Shown here: positions 1 through 8,571 of the stretch, piece by piece
Position numbering within the stretch: the stretch's first letter is position 1
Layout of the letters: each line of letters starts with the position of its first letter
Assembly (NCBI GenBank): GCA_028873845.1
Contig: JAPPNO010000035.1
Span: forward strand, 1 to 64,000
Length of the DNA stretch: 64,000 bases
Reading direction: 5' to 3'
Source: Gemmatimonadota bacterium
Lineage (GTDB): Bacteria > Gemmatimonadota > Gemmatimonadetes > Longimicrobiales > Gaopeijiaceae
Notes under the pieces: generated by a model
The model's input: the letters and a program-made list of their open reading frames with translations, nothing else
What the model was told of the DNA's origin: nothing
Databases searched by the model: none
Program-made: the position numbers and the translations under genes

Positions 1-346
1 GGGGGAATAGCAGCGCTATTCGCCCGAGGAGCAACGCAGAGCGAAGCGGTCCAGCCCGGATGCATCGCCGCTCGAATGCCGGGGGGTTTTGTTCGCGGGC
101 TGCCAACTGCTTCAACATCGCCCGGAAGGTCCCCGGCTTGAGTTCGCGCTGCTTGACGACGGTCCGTTGGCTGCCTAAGTAGAGCATCCCATGGCTTCCC
201 TTTCCACGACGGGGGTCAAAACGCACGTTGACACCCGCTTTCCTTGCGTAGCGCCTGGCTCTCCTCACGAACTCCGCCCCGTTCACCCCTCCAATATCGT
301 ACTCAAAGGTACGAATGTCCACAGGGCGACCAATCCTCTTCCCCAT
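1..346 (-). CDS. HicA-like toxin, partial (3' end beyond window)
   Basis: Reading the minus strand from the ATG at 346 gives an open frame to the window edge. Residues from about 20 onward resemble HicA mRNA interferases: a VNGAEFVRR start-like segment, then RGKGSHGMLYLG carrying the family's conserved G-S-H, then KPGTFRAMLKQL. HicA toxins are small double-stranded-RNA-binding-fold RNases that cleave mRNA. An internal GTG at 286 (VNGAEF) would give a more typical HicA N-terminus; the ATG at 346 adds about 20 residues. Past residue ~85 the frame enters a dispersed repeat and looks non-homologous, so the C-terminus may be altered. No HicB partner is visible; it could lie beyond base 1. Family assignment is from motif recognition only. 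Confidence 0.55.
   Translation of the reverse strand, partial: MGKRIGRPVDIRTFEYDIGGVNGAEFVRRARRYARKAGVNVRFDPRRGKGSHGMLYLGSQRTVVKQRELKPGTFRAMLKQLAAREQNPPAFERRCIRAGPLRSALLLGRIALLFP
78..103 (-). repeat. Dispersed GCAGCCCG element, copy 1
   Basis: The minus strand reads GCAGCCCGCGAACAAAACCC, a diverged copy of the element best seen at 19271-19342. It falls at the 3' end of the HicA-like frame. Confidence 0.45.
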
Positions 347-1520
347 GACCATCCCCACCCCACCCGGCCGCCTCCCCGAAAACGTCGCCCATTTCGTGCG
401 TCTCCTGCGCGCCGCCGGGCTGCCCGTCGGACCGGGCCACACGATCACGGCGGTGCGGGCGCTGGGATCCATCGACGTCACGGCGAAGCGCCAGTTCTAC
501 TGGGCCCTTCACGGCACGCTCGTCGCCCGGCGCGAGCACCGGCACATCTTCGAGAGCGCCTTCCGGCTCTTCTGGCGTGATCCGTTCGGGGCGGACGAGG
601 CACTGGCCACCCTCTTGTCGCGCTCGCAGATCCCACACGAGCAGCCGCGCTCACGGGCCCCGGCCCGGCTGTCGCCCGAGAGCGAAACGGCGGCCCGGCC
701 CGGGGTGGAACCATCCCGCGAAACCGTCCAGGAGATCCCCGTGCGCATGGCGTTCTCGCCCACCGAGGTATTGCGTAGCAAGGACTTCGAAGAGATGACC
801 GCCCACGAGGTGCTGCAGGCGAAGGAGGCGATCCGGTCGCTGCGCCTCGATCTGCGCCCGGTGCCGGCCCGCCGCCACGAGCCCCATCCGAGGGGGCGCT
901 TCATCGACATGCGGCGGACGCTCAGGACGAGCGTTCGCACGGGCGGATGTCCGCTGCCGCTGCAGCGCAAGTCGCCGAAGACGCGTCGGCCCACCATCGT
1001 CGCGCTCTGCGACATCTCGGGTTCGATGGAGGCGTACTCGCGCATCCTGCTCCACTTCTTCCATGCACTCACCAACGCCGCCGACCGGGTTCACACCTTC
1101 GTATTCGGGACCCGGCTGACGAACATCACCCGCCTCCTGCGGGACCGGGACGTGGACCGTGCGCTCGACCGCGTCGGCACCACGGTGCAGGACTGGTACG
1201 GCGGCACCCGGATCGGCGCGGCGCTGAATGCCTTCAACCTGCAATGGTCGCGGCGCTTGCTCGCCCAGGGGGCGGTCGTGCTGCTGGTGACGGACGGGCT
1301 GGACCGGGAGGGGGGCGAGGGGATCCGGATGCAGGCGCGCAGGTTGAGGAAGTCGTGCCGCAGGCTGATCTGGCTGAATCCGCTGCTGCGGTACCGGGCG
1401 TTCGCGCCGAAGGCGGCGGGGATCCGGGCGTTGTTGCCGGAGGTGGACGAGCATCGGGCGGTGCACAATCTGGAGAGTCTGGAGCAGTTGGCAGGGGTGT
1501 TGAGCGAACAGGGGCGCTGA
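345..1520 (+). CDS. CoxE-like VWA domain protein
   Basis: Protein of about 391 aa in the CoxE-like VWA family. The N-terminal half (FVRLLRAAGLPVGPG... LVARREHRHIFESAFRLFW) is the typical helical part; the C-terminal half is a von Willebrand A domain with the metal-ion-dependent adhesion site DISGSM at about residue 224, followed by FGTRL and a GGTRIG segment. CoxE-type proteins work with MoxR-like ATPases in maturing metalloenzymes such as CO dehydrogenase; no MoxR ATPase is adjacent here. The ATG at 345 is used because the protein then begins directly with the conserved PENVAHFVRLLR region. This ATG overlaps, on the opposite strand, the ATG proposed for the HicA-like gene (CATG at 344-347). 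Confidence 0.82.
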   Translation: MTIPTPPGRLPENVAHFVRLLRAAGLPVGPGHTITAVRALGSIDVTAKRQFYWALHGTLVARREHRHIFESAFRLFWRDPFGADEALATLLSRSQIPHEQPRSRAPARLSPESETAARPGVEPSRETVQEIPVRMAFSPTEVLRSKDFEEMTAHEVLQAKEAIRSLRLDLRPVPARRHEPHPRGRFIDMRRTLRTSVRTGGCPLPLQRKSPKTRRPTIVALCDISGSMEAYSRILLHFFHALTNAADRVHTFVFGTRLTNITRLLRDRDVDRALDRVGTTVQDWYGGTRIGAALNAFNLQWSRRLLAQGAVVLLVTDGLDREGGEGIRMQARRLRKSCRRLIWLNPLLRYRAFAPKAAGIRALLPEVDEHRAVHNLESLEQLAGVLSEQGR

Positions 1521-1537
1521 GCGGACGTCTCGCTGTC

Positions 1538-1578
1538 AATGCCTTCATGAAATATGATTGATGTCATTGTAGGGCATT
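1538..1578 (+). promoter_or_regulatory. AT-rich candidate operator/promoter of the FitA/VapC locus
   Basis: Just upstream of the antitoxin there is a local AT-rich stretch bounded by an inverted repeat, AATGCC (1538-1543) and GGCATT (1573-1578), with a TCATGA palindrome between them. FitA/VapB antitoxins commonly autoregulate through such sites, so an operator is plausible; this is inference. Confidence 0.3.
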
Positions 1579-1599
1579 CCCTCTGACCCGGACCCATCC

Positions 1600-1833
1600 G
1601 TGGCCCAACTCACCGTCCGCAAGCTCTCCCGGCAGATCGTCGACAGTCTCAAGCAGCGCGCGGCCGCCAACGGCAGGTCCGCCGAGGCCGAACACCGCGC
1701 GATCCTGCGGCAGGCCCTGCTCCGCGATGACGGCAGCTTCGCAGACCGCGCGCGGGCCATGCGCCAACGCCTCTCGTCCTCTATCGATAGCACCGACACG
1801 ATCCGGGCCGACCGCTACCGGAACGGCCAATGA
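1600..1833 (+). CDS. FitA-like ribbon-helix-helix antitoxin
   Basis: 77-aa protein starting at GTG with the pattern AQLTVRKLSRQIVDSLKQRAAANGRSAEAEHRAILRQAL, which matches FitA/plasmid-stability antitoxins: a short beta strand (QLTVRKL) for DNA binding, then two helices with GRSAEAEHR. The C-terminus (about residues 45-77) would normally thread into the VapC active site. Its stop overlaps the ATG of the downstream PIN gene by 4 bases, the usual antitoxin-toxin arrangement. The toxin behind it is broken, so this may now be an orphan antitoxin. Confidence 0.8.
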   Translation: MAQLTVRKLSRQIVDSLKQRAAANGRSAEAEHRAILRQALLRDDGSFADRARAMRQRLSSSIDSTDTIRADRYRNGQ

Positions 1834-2070
1834 AGGGCTACGTCGTCGACGCGAGCGTGAGGGCCGCTCTCAATGCGCCAGCTGGCCTCCTCGGCCGCCC
1901 GCCTGGCTGTCGACCTCGGACACCCGGTGTACGACTGCTTCTACCTCGCGCTGGCCATTCACGAGGACTACCCGGTCGTGACCGCGGACACCCGGTTCCA
2001 TGAAAAGGTGAGTCGCCATCCCTACCTGGGGGACCGGGTGGTTCATGTGGGGGACCTGGGCTCAGCGTAA
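1830..2070 (+). pseudogene. Decayed VapC-type PIN toxin
   Basis: The frame opens with MKGYVVDASV, the usual PIN start carrying the first catalytic Asp, then loses similarity. The second half of a PIN domain appears in another frame from about 1873 (LGHPVYDCFYLALAIHEDYPVVTADTRF), supplying the third and fourth acidic positions, and ends at 2070. About 60-70 residues of the middle of a normal 130-aa VapC, including the second acidic residue region, are missing and the two halves are out of frame. An internal deletion is the simplest explanation. It is expected to be inactive. Confidence 0.8.
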
Positions 2071-2201
2071 CGAGGGAGTCGTAGCGGTCAACTCTGGCCC
2101 ACCGCCCCACCGTCGTCTATGATGCGTGATGACATGCCGGTTGCCAGCCGGCGAAAGGCGGCAGGACGGGCGGCATTCCCGCGCGGAAGGAGAAGAGCAG
2201 C

Positions 2202-3368
2202 ATGAACACCAGGTTTACTCGCCGACACTTCATGGGAAGCGCCGCCGCGGCCTTTGGCGCGCTCGGTCTGCGCCCGCAATCAGCCCTCGGCGTCGCGCTT
2301 CGCCCACCCCCACCCGGCCTCGCCCCGCTCACCCTCTACGACGACCTCGCCAAGCTGTCCTCCAACGAGAATCCGTACGGTCCGTCCGACAGGATGATGG
2401 CGTCGATGAACGCGGCCTGGAAGTACTCGAACCGGTACGGCTATCCCGACGGGGACATCCACGAGAAGATCGCCGAGCACCACGGGGTCGGCACGCGCAA
2501 CATCATCATGAACGCGGGGTCCGGGGAGACGCTCAAGGTGGCCGGGATCACCTTCCTGGACCACAGGGAGAAGGTGGTGGGCGTCGAGCCGACGTATACG
2601 AGCGTGTACCGAGTGGCATCGGGGATCGACGCGGACGTGATCGCGCGGCCGCTGCTCGCCGATCACACGCAGGACATCGACGACCTGATCAAGGTGACCA
2701 CGCGCAACTACCGCGACGTGGGGCTGGTCTACGTGGTCAATCCCAACAACCCGACGGGTGTGGTGGTCCCCGACGCCGACATCCGGCGGCTCCTGGACGG
2801 CATCCCCGAGGACATCCCGGTGCTGATCGACGAGGCGTACCACCACTTCGTGCGGGATCCGGCGTATTCGAGCGCGGTCAAGTACATCAAGGAGGGCCGC
2901 AAGGTCATCGTCACGCGCACCTTCTCCAAGATCTACGGGATGGCGGGGCTGCGGTTGGGCTATGGCGTCGCCCCGGCCGAGATGATCAGCGAGATGCGGA
3001 CCTATGCCACGGGCAGCGTGAACGCGCTGGTCAGGTGGGGGGCGGTCGCGGCGCTCGAGGACCACGAGTCCGAGGCGTGGGTCAGGGACACGACGATCAA
3101 GCTGCGCGAGGCCACGGCCAATGAGTTGCGCAAGCAGGGCTTCGAGGTGATCCCGTCGGAGACCAACTTCTTCATGGTGCACACGGGTCGTCCGGCGTCC
3201 GAGGTGCGGGCCGAGTTCCGGAAGCGCGATGTGGCGGTGGGGCGCGATTTTCCGCCGATGCTGGACTACCTCCGGGTGTCGATCGGTACCGAGGAGGAGA
3301 TGAAGAGGTTCATCGTCGCGTGGAACGAGATCTTTCCGGACGGGATGACGACGGGGGGAGCGCGGTAG
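2202..3368 (+). CDS. Tat-exported PLP aminotransferase (HisC-like, fold type I)
   Basis: 388-aa class I/II aminotransferase similar to histidinol-phosphate aminotransferase. Visible features are LSSNENPYGPS near residue 50, NPNNPTGVVV at about 183, DEAYHHF at about 210 and the PLP-lysine motif TFSKIYGMAGLRLGY at about 245. The N-terminus, TRRHFMGSAAAAFGALGL, is a twin-arginine signal, so the folded cofactor-loaded enzyme is predicted to be exported. That makes a biosynthetic HisC role unlikely; the periplasmic substrate is unknown. The start ATG follows a GGAAGGAGAAGAG ribosome-binding site. It lies 22 bases upstream of the ABC cluster on the same strand. Confidence 0.85.
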   Translation: MNTRFTRRHFMGSAAAAFGALGLRPQSALGVALRPPPPGLAPLTLYDDLAKLSSNENPYGPSDRMMASMNAAWKYSNRYGYPDGDIHEKIAEHHGVGTRNIIMNAGSGETLKVAGITFLDHREKVVGVEPTYTSVYRVASGIDADVIARPLLADHTQDIDDLIKVTTRNYRDVGLVYVVNPNNPTGVVVPDADIRRLLDGIPEDIPVLIDEAYHHFVRDPAYSSAVKYIKEGRKVIVTRTFSKIYGMAGLRLGYGVAPAEMISEMRTYATGSVNALVRWGAVAALEDHESEAWVRDTTIKLREATANELRKQGFEVIPSETNFFMVHTGRPASEVRAEFRKRDVAVGRDFPPMLDYLRVSIGTEEEMKRFIVAWNEIFPDGMTTGGAR

Positions 3369-3390
3369 GCTGAACGGTGGCCCCGGCCTG

Positions 3391-4248
3391 TTGAGACTCG
3401 CGGCGGCGCTGGCCGCCGGCCTTGCGGGGGTCGTGGTCCCGGCCGAGGGGGCCGCGGTCGTGGGGACGGTCGACAGCCGGACGACTGACTGCCCCGAGGG
3501 CCTCGAGGTCCTGGTCGAGCGCCCCTATGCCGCCCGGGCCGGCATCGAGGCAGGGTCCGTGATCCGGTTGCGGGCCGCTCCCGACGCCGACGCATGCCAG
3601 GCCGTGGTCGCCGGCCTCTTCGAACCCGCCGCGGATCCGTCGAAGATCACGGCGACGCGCCCGCGGCTGCTCTTTCACCTTCCGCACCTCCAGGCCCTCG
3701 CGGGCCGCGACGGCGAGGTCGACTACTTCACGGTGCGGCTCCGCGACGGGGTCGACGCGGAGAGCGCGGCGCGGGACCTGGAGCCGCTCCTGGCGGGCAC
3801 GCAGGTGCTGGCCGTGGACGAGGTCGCCGAGCGGGCGTCGACGACGTTCCGGGTGGTGGGCCGCTTCCAGGCGGCGATCGCGGGCATCACGCTGGTGGCC
3901 GGCGGGGTCTTCCTGGCGTGCATCATGGTGCTGAAGGTGCAGGAACGGCGGGCTGCGGTGGCGGCGGCGCGGCTGGGGGGCATCCCGCGCCGCATCCTGA
4001 TGGGGTGGACCGTCAGCGAGGCCGCGCTCCTGTCGGCGCTGGGGGGCGTGGCCGGGCTGGGTGTGGGCTTCGCCACTTCGGCCATGGTGAACGCGTACTA
4101 CCAGCGCGTGTACGAAACGACCCTGGTCTTCTCGATCGTGACGGGTGAGATGGTGGCCCAGGGTCTCGTGCTGGCGGTGGTGCTGGGGATGGGGGCGGGG
4201 CTGGTGGCGGGTGCCCGGCTCCTCGCGACGGATCCGCTGGATTCGTAG
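3391..4248 (+). CDS. FtsX-like ABC permease (AttF/AttG-like)
   Basis: About 285 aa. A short hydrophobic N-terminus is followed by a periplasmic domain, then the C-terminal FtsX core: three membrane segments around residues 165-185, 210-235 and 255-275, separated by the cytoplasmic loop LKVQERRAAVAAARLGGIPRRILMGW that contacts the ATPase. FtsX/MacB-type permeases move substrates by mechanotransmission or extract lipoproteins rather than by alternating access. The start is uncertain: TTG at 3391 is the only conventional start near the expected end, and the N-terminal anchor is short compared with family norms. It precedes a second permease by 4 bases. Confidence 0.75.
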   Translation: MRLAAALAAGLAGVVVPAEGAAVVGTVDSRTTDCPEGLEVLVERPYAARAGIEAGSVIRLRAAPDADACQAVVAGLFEPAADPSKITATRPRLLFHLPHLQALAGRDGEVDYFTVRLRDGVDAESAARDLEPLLAGTQVLAVDEVAERASTTFRVVGRFQAAIAGITLVAGGVFLACIMVLKVQERRAAVAAARLGGIPRRILMGWTVSEAALLSALGGVAGLGVGFATSAMVNAYYQRVYETTLVFSIVTGEMVAQGLVLAVVLGMGAGLVAGARLLATDPLDS

Positions 4249-4252
4249 CGCC

Positions 4253-5449
4253 GTGGCCGTGCTCGCCCGCAACTCGATCCGCGAACTGCGCCATCGGCCG
4301 CTGCGGACCGCCCTGACCGTGGCCGGGGTGGCGATCTCGACCGCCATGCTCGCCGACATGCTGATGCTCGGCGGCGGGATCCAGCAGAGCTTCGGGGAGC
4401 TGCTCGAATCACGGGGGTACGAACTGCGAGTGGCGCCGAAGGGCACGCTTCCGTTCGATACGGAGGCTACGATTCCGGGGTGGACGGCGCTGCAGGAGAG
4501 GATCGAGGGCGTGGGCGGGGTGGAACGGGTCGCGCCGGTGCTGGCGATGTCCGTCAGTGTCGAGGTGGAGGCGGACGGGCCGGAAGGGTCGCGCGGTGCA
4601 CGGCGGACGCTGGCGGTGGGGCTCGATCCGGAGAACCGCGGCCTGTACGTGCTGGTCCGGGGGGATGGGCCGGGGGCGGGGGAGGTGCTGGTGGACTCCA
4701 GGCTGGGCGAGGCAATGGGCGTGGGCCCGGACGACCGTCTGCGGGTGGCCACCGCGAGCGGATTCGACGCGTGGGGACGGACCGCCTCGGTTCGCGTGTC
4801 GGGGACGGGGGATTTCGTCTTCGCAACGGTGCGGGACATGCCGGTGGCCTTGCCCCTGGATGACTTGCAGGCGCTTTCGGGACTGGACGACCAGGTCTCG
4901 TTCGCGATGATCCGGGTGGGCGACGGGTACGACGCGGAGGCGGTGCGGGCGGGGATCGCGGCGGTGGCCGGCCGGGTCGAGGTCGTCACGCTTGCCGGAA
5001 TCTCGGACAGGCTGGACGAACGGCTGTCGTACTTCCGGCAGGTCGCGGTGATCCTGGGGAGCGTGAGCCTGTTCGTGGCCGCCCTCCTGATCGGGACCAT
5101 CACGGCGGTATCGGTCAGCGAGAGGCTCGGCATCATCGCGGCGGTCAGGGCGATCGGGGTGGGGCGGCGGCGCATCGTCGCGGACCTCACGCTGGAGAGT
5201 GTCGTCCTGTGTCTGGTGGGGGGCGGGATCGGGATCGGACTCGCGGTGGTGGTGGCCGGGTACCTCGAGTCGATCCTGTCCGGGCTGCCGGGGCTGCCGG
5301 CGGCGGTGAGGTTCTTCGTGCTCCGCCCGGGCAGCCTGATGACCGCGTACGGGTTGGTGATCCTGTCCGGGGCGGTCGCCGGGCTGGTGCCTTCGCTGCG
5401 CGCGACCCGGCTGGAGGTGACCTCGCTGCTGCATCGGGAGGAGCCGTGA
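4253..5449 (+). CDS. FtsX-like ABC permease, second subunit
   Basis: About 398 aa with a MacB/FtsX layout: N-terminal membrane segment (LRTALTVAGVAISTAMLADML), a periplasmic domain of about 230 residues, then three C-terminal membrane segments and the loop SERLGIIAAVRAIGVGRRRIVADLT. The start GTG at 4253 follows the previous stop by four bases; in-frame sequence further upstream is shadow of the preceding gene. Its last bases GTGA overlap the start of the ATPase gene. With the neighbouring permease it probably forms a heterodimeric membrane core. Confidence 0.83.
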   Translation: MAVLARNSIRELRHRPLRTALTVAGVAISTAMLADMLMLGGGIQQSFGELLESRGYELRVAPKGTLPFDTEATIPGWTALQERIEGVGGVERVAPVLAMSVSVEVEADGPEGSRGARRTLAVGLDPENRGLYVLVRGDGPGAGEVLVDSRLGEAMGVGPDDRLRVATASGFDAWGRTASVRVSGTGDFVFATVRDMPVALPLDDLQALSGLDDQVSFAMIRVGDGYDAEAVRAGIAAVAGRVEVVTLAGISDRLDERLSYFRQVAVILGSVSLFVAALLIGTITAVSVSERLGIIAAVRAIGVGRRRIVADLTLESVVLCLVGGGIGIGLAVVVAGYLESILSGLPGLPAAVRFFVLRPGSLMTAYGLVILSGAVAGLVPSLRATRLEVTSLLHREEP

Positions 5450-6129
5450 GGGGCGCAGGCAACCCCATCGTCGTGGCGCGGAGGGTCACCCGCGACTACT
5501 GGAAGGGGCGGGCCCGAGTCCGGGCCCTGCGCGGGGCCGACCTGACGGTCGAAAAGGGCGACTTCCTCGCCGTGACCGGGCCGAGCGGCTCGGGCAAGTC
5601 GACCCTGCTGCACCTTCTCGGCGGCGTCGATGTGGCCACTTCGGGCGGGGTGCATTTCCTGGGCCGCGATCTCGCCCGCCTGACGGTCGAGGAGCGTGCC
5701 GCACTCCGGTTGCGCGAGGTGGGACTGGTCTTCCAGCGGTTCCACCTGCTTCCCATGCTGACCGCGATCGAGAACGTCGAGCTCCCTCTCGCGGCCGCAC
5801 GGGTGGGGCGCCGGGAGCGGCGCGCACGAGCCGCCGCGGTGCTTGAGCGCGTCGGACTTGCGGACCGGCTGCGCCACCGCCCCAGCGAGCTCTCCGGCGG
5901 CCAGTGTCAGCGAGTCGCCATCGCGCGCGCCCTGGCGAACGACCCCGCACTCGTCCTGGCCGATGAACCCACCGGCGAGCTCGACCGGGCCACCTCGCGG
6001 CGCGTCCTCGCGCTCTTCCAGGAGCTCAACGCCGACGGGACCACGCTGGTCGTGGCCACGCACGACCTGGATCTCGCCGCGGGCGCCCACCGCCGCATCG
6101 AGGTCGTCGACGGGACAACGCGACCGTGA
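5446..6129 (+). CDS. ABC transporter ATPase (LolD/MacB/AttE-like)
   Basis: 227-aa nucleotide-binding subunit. Walker A GPSGSGKS is at about residue 45, the Q-loop at [10 protein letters not shown], the signature LSGGQCQR at about 148, and Walker [13 protein letters not shown] ends in the D-loop, followed by a THDLDLA switch histidine. The DEPTGELD and FQRFHLLP patterns are typical of the LolD/MacB subfamily that partners FtsX permeases. GTG start overlaps the upstream permease stop and its own stop overlaps the downstream gene start (GTGA in both cases), indicating translational coupling. Confidence 0.92.
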   Translation: MRGAGNPIVVARRVTRDYWKGRARVRALRGADLTVEKGDFLAVTGPSGSGKSTLLHLLGGVDVATSGGVHFLGRDLARLTVEERAALRLREVGLVFQRFHLLPMLTAIENVELPLAAARVGRRERRARAAAVLERVGLADRLRHRPSELSGGQCQRVAIARALANDPALVLADEPTGELDRATSRRVLALFQELNADGTTLVVATHDLDLAAGAHRRIEVVDGTTRP

Positions 6130-7583
6130 TCGCACGCCTGGTGTGGGCGTCGTTCCTTCAGCGTCCCGGGCGCAGCCTGTTGCTGCTGGCCGGCTACGCG
6201 CTCGGCGTGGGCGTCACGATCGTCCTGCTATCCGTCGGCGGCGCCCTCGTGGAGCAGGCCCGCGACAAGGAGCTGGTGGGAGGCGGCGACCTGATCGTCC
6301 TCCCCACCGGGATCGATCTCGAAACGCTCAAGACCGGCGGGGTCGGCTCGATGTTCTTCTCGATCGAACAGGCGTCTCTGCTCTACCGCCAGGTACTCGC
6401 GGGCGGCCGGTTCGAGGACCGGGTCGCGGCCGCCGCCCCCTGGATCGACGACGAGCTCCTCTACCTGGAGGCCGACTCCGGCCTGGTCCCGATCTCGGCG
6501 GGCGCCACGATTCCGGGTCTCGCCGAGAGCCTCGATGTGGCCCCGACCCTGGTCGCGGGCACCTGGCAGGACCTCGAAGCCGACCGCCGCTGGCGCGATC
6601 CCACCGACGCCGAGCTGTACCGCTCCCTCGACGCTCTGCACATGCCAGCCGGCAGCGCCGCCCGCGACTCCACCTGGGCCGAGTGGCACTACTTCAACGT
6701 ACTTCTGCCGGACTCGGGCTGGCTCTACCTGACATACATGATCGCGGGCCAGGTGCCCGACGGCCGCTGGGGGGGCCGCATGTTGGCAACTCGGGTGCGT
6801 CCCGGGTCGGTCGACCGAGTGTATGACGGCCGGGTTCCTGCCGAAGGGGTCACCTTTGTGGAAGGTCTGCCCGACCTGGTGATCGGAGGATCGAGCGTCA
6901 CGATCGAGGACGACGGCAGCTACACGCTGTTCGCACGCATTCCGTCGGAGACCGGGGGCGCCCCGCTCACCGTGGATCTCACCGTCGCGGCCCATTCGCG
7001 GCGGTATCTGCCACCGGTCGAAATCGGCGGAGAAGGCATCGTCTCGGGCTATGCGGTCCCGCTGCTCGACGCGCGCGCCAGCGGCAGAGTGTGCGAAGGG
7101 TCGCGCTGCCGGCGGATCGAGGCGGCGCAAAGCTATCACGATCACAACTGGGGCACGTGGGGCGGGGTCACCTGGGACTGGGGGCAGGCACAGGCGGGCG
7201 GCTATTCGGTCCTGTACGGCGGCGTAAGCGATGGGGAGCGGGAACGCGGCGCCACCGGGCCACGCATTCTCTACCTTGCCGATGCGGACGGTTTCGCGGG
7301 GATCTTCTCGATTCGCCGGCTGACGACCTGGCGGGCGGACGGGAGCGGGCGGACCGCGCCCGATTCGATCTCGATTCTCGCGACGAGTGGTGTCGATTCG
7401 GTGGCGTTGAGCATCGACGTGAGTCACACCCGGGCCACACCCGTTCCGGTTTGGGTGGACAGCCCGGCCGCGCTCTTCTTCCAGATGCGGGGGTCGGCTT
7501 CGCTGTCAGGACGCCTGCGGGGCACGGCGATCCACGGAGAAGGCGACGGGTTTTTCGAGACCTGGACACGGCCCTTCCGCTGA
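6126..7583 (+). CDS. FtsX-type membrane anchor fused to AttH/CrtC lipocalin-like domain
   Basis: 485 aa. Residues 1-70 look like an FtsX N-terminus: a positively charged start, one membrane segment (SLLLLAGYALGVGVTIVLLSVGGAL) and the start of a periplasmic domain (GGGDLIVLPTGIDLE). Residues from about 85 to the end resemble the AttH / hydroxyneurosporene-synthase (CrtC-like) lipocalin family, with the hallmark YHDHNWGTWGG at about 337 and paired beta domains. AttH proteins are encoded with AttEFG ABC transporters, matching the position here as last gene after two permeases and an ATPase. The fusion of a permease-like anchor to AttH is unusual; whether the anchor replaces a signal peptide is inference. 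Confidence 0.7.
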   Translation: MIARLVWASFLQRPGRSLLLLAGYALGVGVTIVLLSVGGALVEQARDKELVGGGDLIVLPTGIDLETLKTGGVGSMFFSIEQASLLYRQVLAGGRFEDRVAAAAPWIDDELLYLEADSGLVPISAGATIPGLAESLDVAPTLVAGTWQDLEADRRWRDPTDAELYRSLDALHMPAGSAARDSTWAEWHYFNVLLPDSGWLYLTYMIAGQVPDGRWGGRMLATRVRPGSVDRVYDGRVPAEGVTFVEGLPDLVIGGSSVTIEDDGSYTLFARIPSETGGAPLTVDLTVAAHSRRYLPPVEIGGEGIVSGYAVPLLDARASGRVCEGSRCRRIEAAQSYHDHNWGTWGGVTWDWGQAQAGGYSVLYGGVSDGERERGATGPRILYLADADGFAGIFSIRRLTTWRADGSGRTAPDSISILATSGVDSVALSIDVSHTRATPVPVWVDSPAALFFQMRGSASLSGRLRGTAIHGEGDGFFETWTRPFR

Positions 7584-7662
7584 GGACCGGCACCGGTTTG
7601 GGGAAGTGGGGCTCGGGACGGGCGTCACCCATCGGAAGGCTCCGGCGCGCGGGCAAGCAACG

Positions 7663-8571
7663 TCACGACGGCGCGCCCCGCTCCTTCCGGTACGCCCGCG
7701 CGGGCGGCACCCGCAGATCCCACACCAACCCCACCTTCTCCAGTCCCTTCAGCACATAGTGCGTGACGTCCACTTCCCACCAGTAGAACCCCTGCCGCTC
7801 CGAAGACGGATAGCGGTGATGGTTGTTGTGCCACCCTTCGCCCAGCGTCAGGAGCGCCACCCACCAGTTGTTGCGCGAATGATCCTTCGTGGCGTAGCGC
7901 CGCCGTCCCCACATGTGCGTCACCGAGTTGACCAGGAAGGTCACGTGGTACAGCAGCACGGTGCTGACGAAGAGGCCCCATCCAAGCATCTGCCAGCGCG
8001 TGGTGCCGAGGCCGGGAAACGCCGCCTCGAAGCACCAGCCGACCCCGAAGAGAACGACCCCGACGCTGAGCGGGGCCAGCATGTGCAGCCGGTCGAGCAG
8101 GCGCAGTTCCGGGAAGCGCCGCAGATCCCGGACCAGCGAAGTGTCGTAGCCGTCGTACCGCCGCGACATGATCCAGCCGGCGTGCGCCCACCAGAATCCC
8201 TTGAGCCCCGGCGGATGGATGTCGTCCTCGGTATCGGCGTGGCGGTGGTGAAGCCGGTGGTGCGATACCCACCAGAGCGGCCCGTTCTGTCCCGCGCTTG
8301 CGCCGAGCCACGCCAACGCGAACTGGAACGGCCGGCTCGTCCGGAACGACCGGTGCGCGAAGTAGCGGTGATAGCCGGCGGTGATGCCGAAGAGGCGCAC
8401 CCAGAAGGTGACCAGAAGCGCGATCAGCGCGGCCACGCTCACTCCGGTGAAAAGGGTGCCCAGCGCCAGGATGTGCATGCCCACGAACGCATAACTGCGC
8501 AGGAAGTCGATCCGGTCGGCCGGGGTGAGCGAATCGGGATCGACGTGTTGGCGGGCCGCGGTCTCGATCAT
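7663..8571 (-). CDS. Acyl-CoA/acyl-lipid delta-9-type desaturase
   Basis: About 302-aa membrane di-iron desaturase. The three histidine boxes are visible: HRYFAH near residue 68, HHRLHH near 105, and HNNHH near 248, plus several hydrophobic segments (ILALGTLFTGVSVAALIALL and others). It would insert a double bond into saturated acyl chains, giving the substrate for cyclopropane synthases. The ATG at 8571 overlaps the stop of the upstream methyltransferase by ATGA; this fixes the start. It is the last gene of a six-gene minus-strand operon. Confidence 0.9.
   Translation of the reverse strand: MIETAARQHVDPDSLTPADRIDFLRSYAFVGMHILALGTLFTGVSVAALIALLVTFWVRLFGITAGYHRYFAHRSFRTSRPFQFALAWLGASAGQNGPLWWVSHHRLHHRHADTEDDIHPPGLKGFWWAHAGWIMSRRYDGYDTSLVRDLRRFPELRLLDRLHMLAPLSVGVVLFGVGWCFEAAFPGLGTTRWQMLGWGLFVSTVLLYHVTFLVNSVTHMWGRRRYATKDHSRNNWWVALLTLGEGWHNNHHRYPSSERQGFYWWEVDVTHYVLKGLEKVGLVWDLRVPPARAYRKERGAPS

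Noticed and set aside
3310..6135. A 941-codon open frame on the minus strand
   Set aside because: It lies antisense to the ABC cluster, is rich in Arg/Pro/Ser without domain motifs, and the plus-strand genes have clear families; a GC-rich shadow.
7584..7662. Terminator between the AttH-like gene and the desaturase gene
   Set aside because: Only a short ACCGGCACCGGT palindrome is visible and no T-run; not enough to call.
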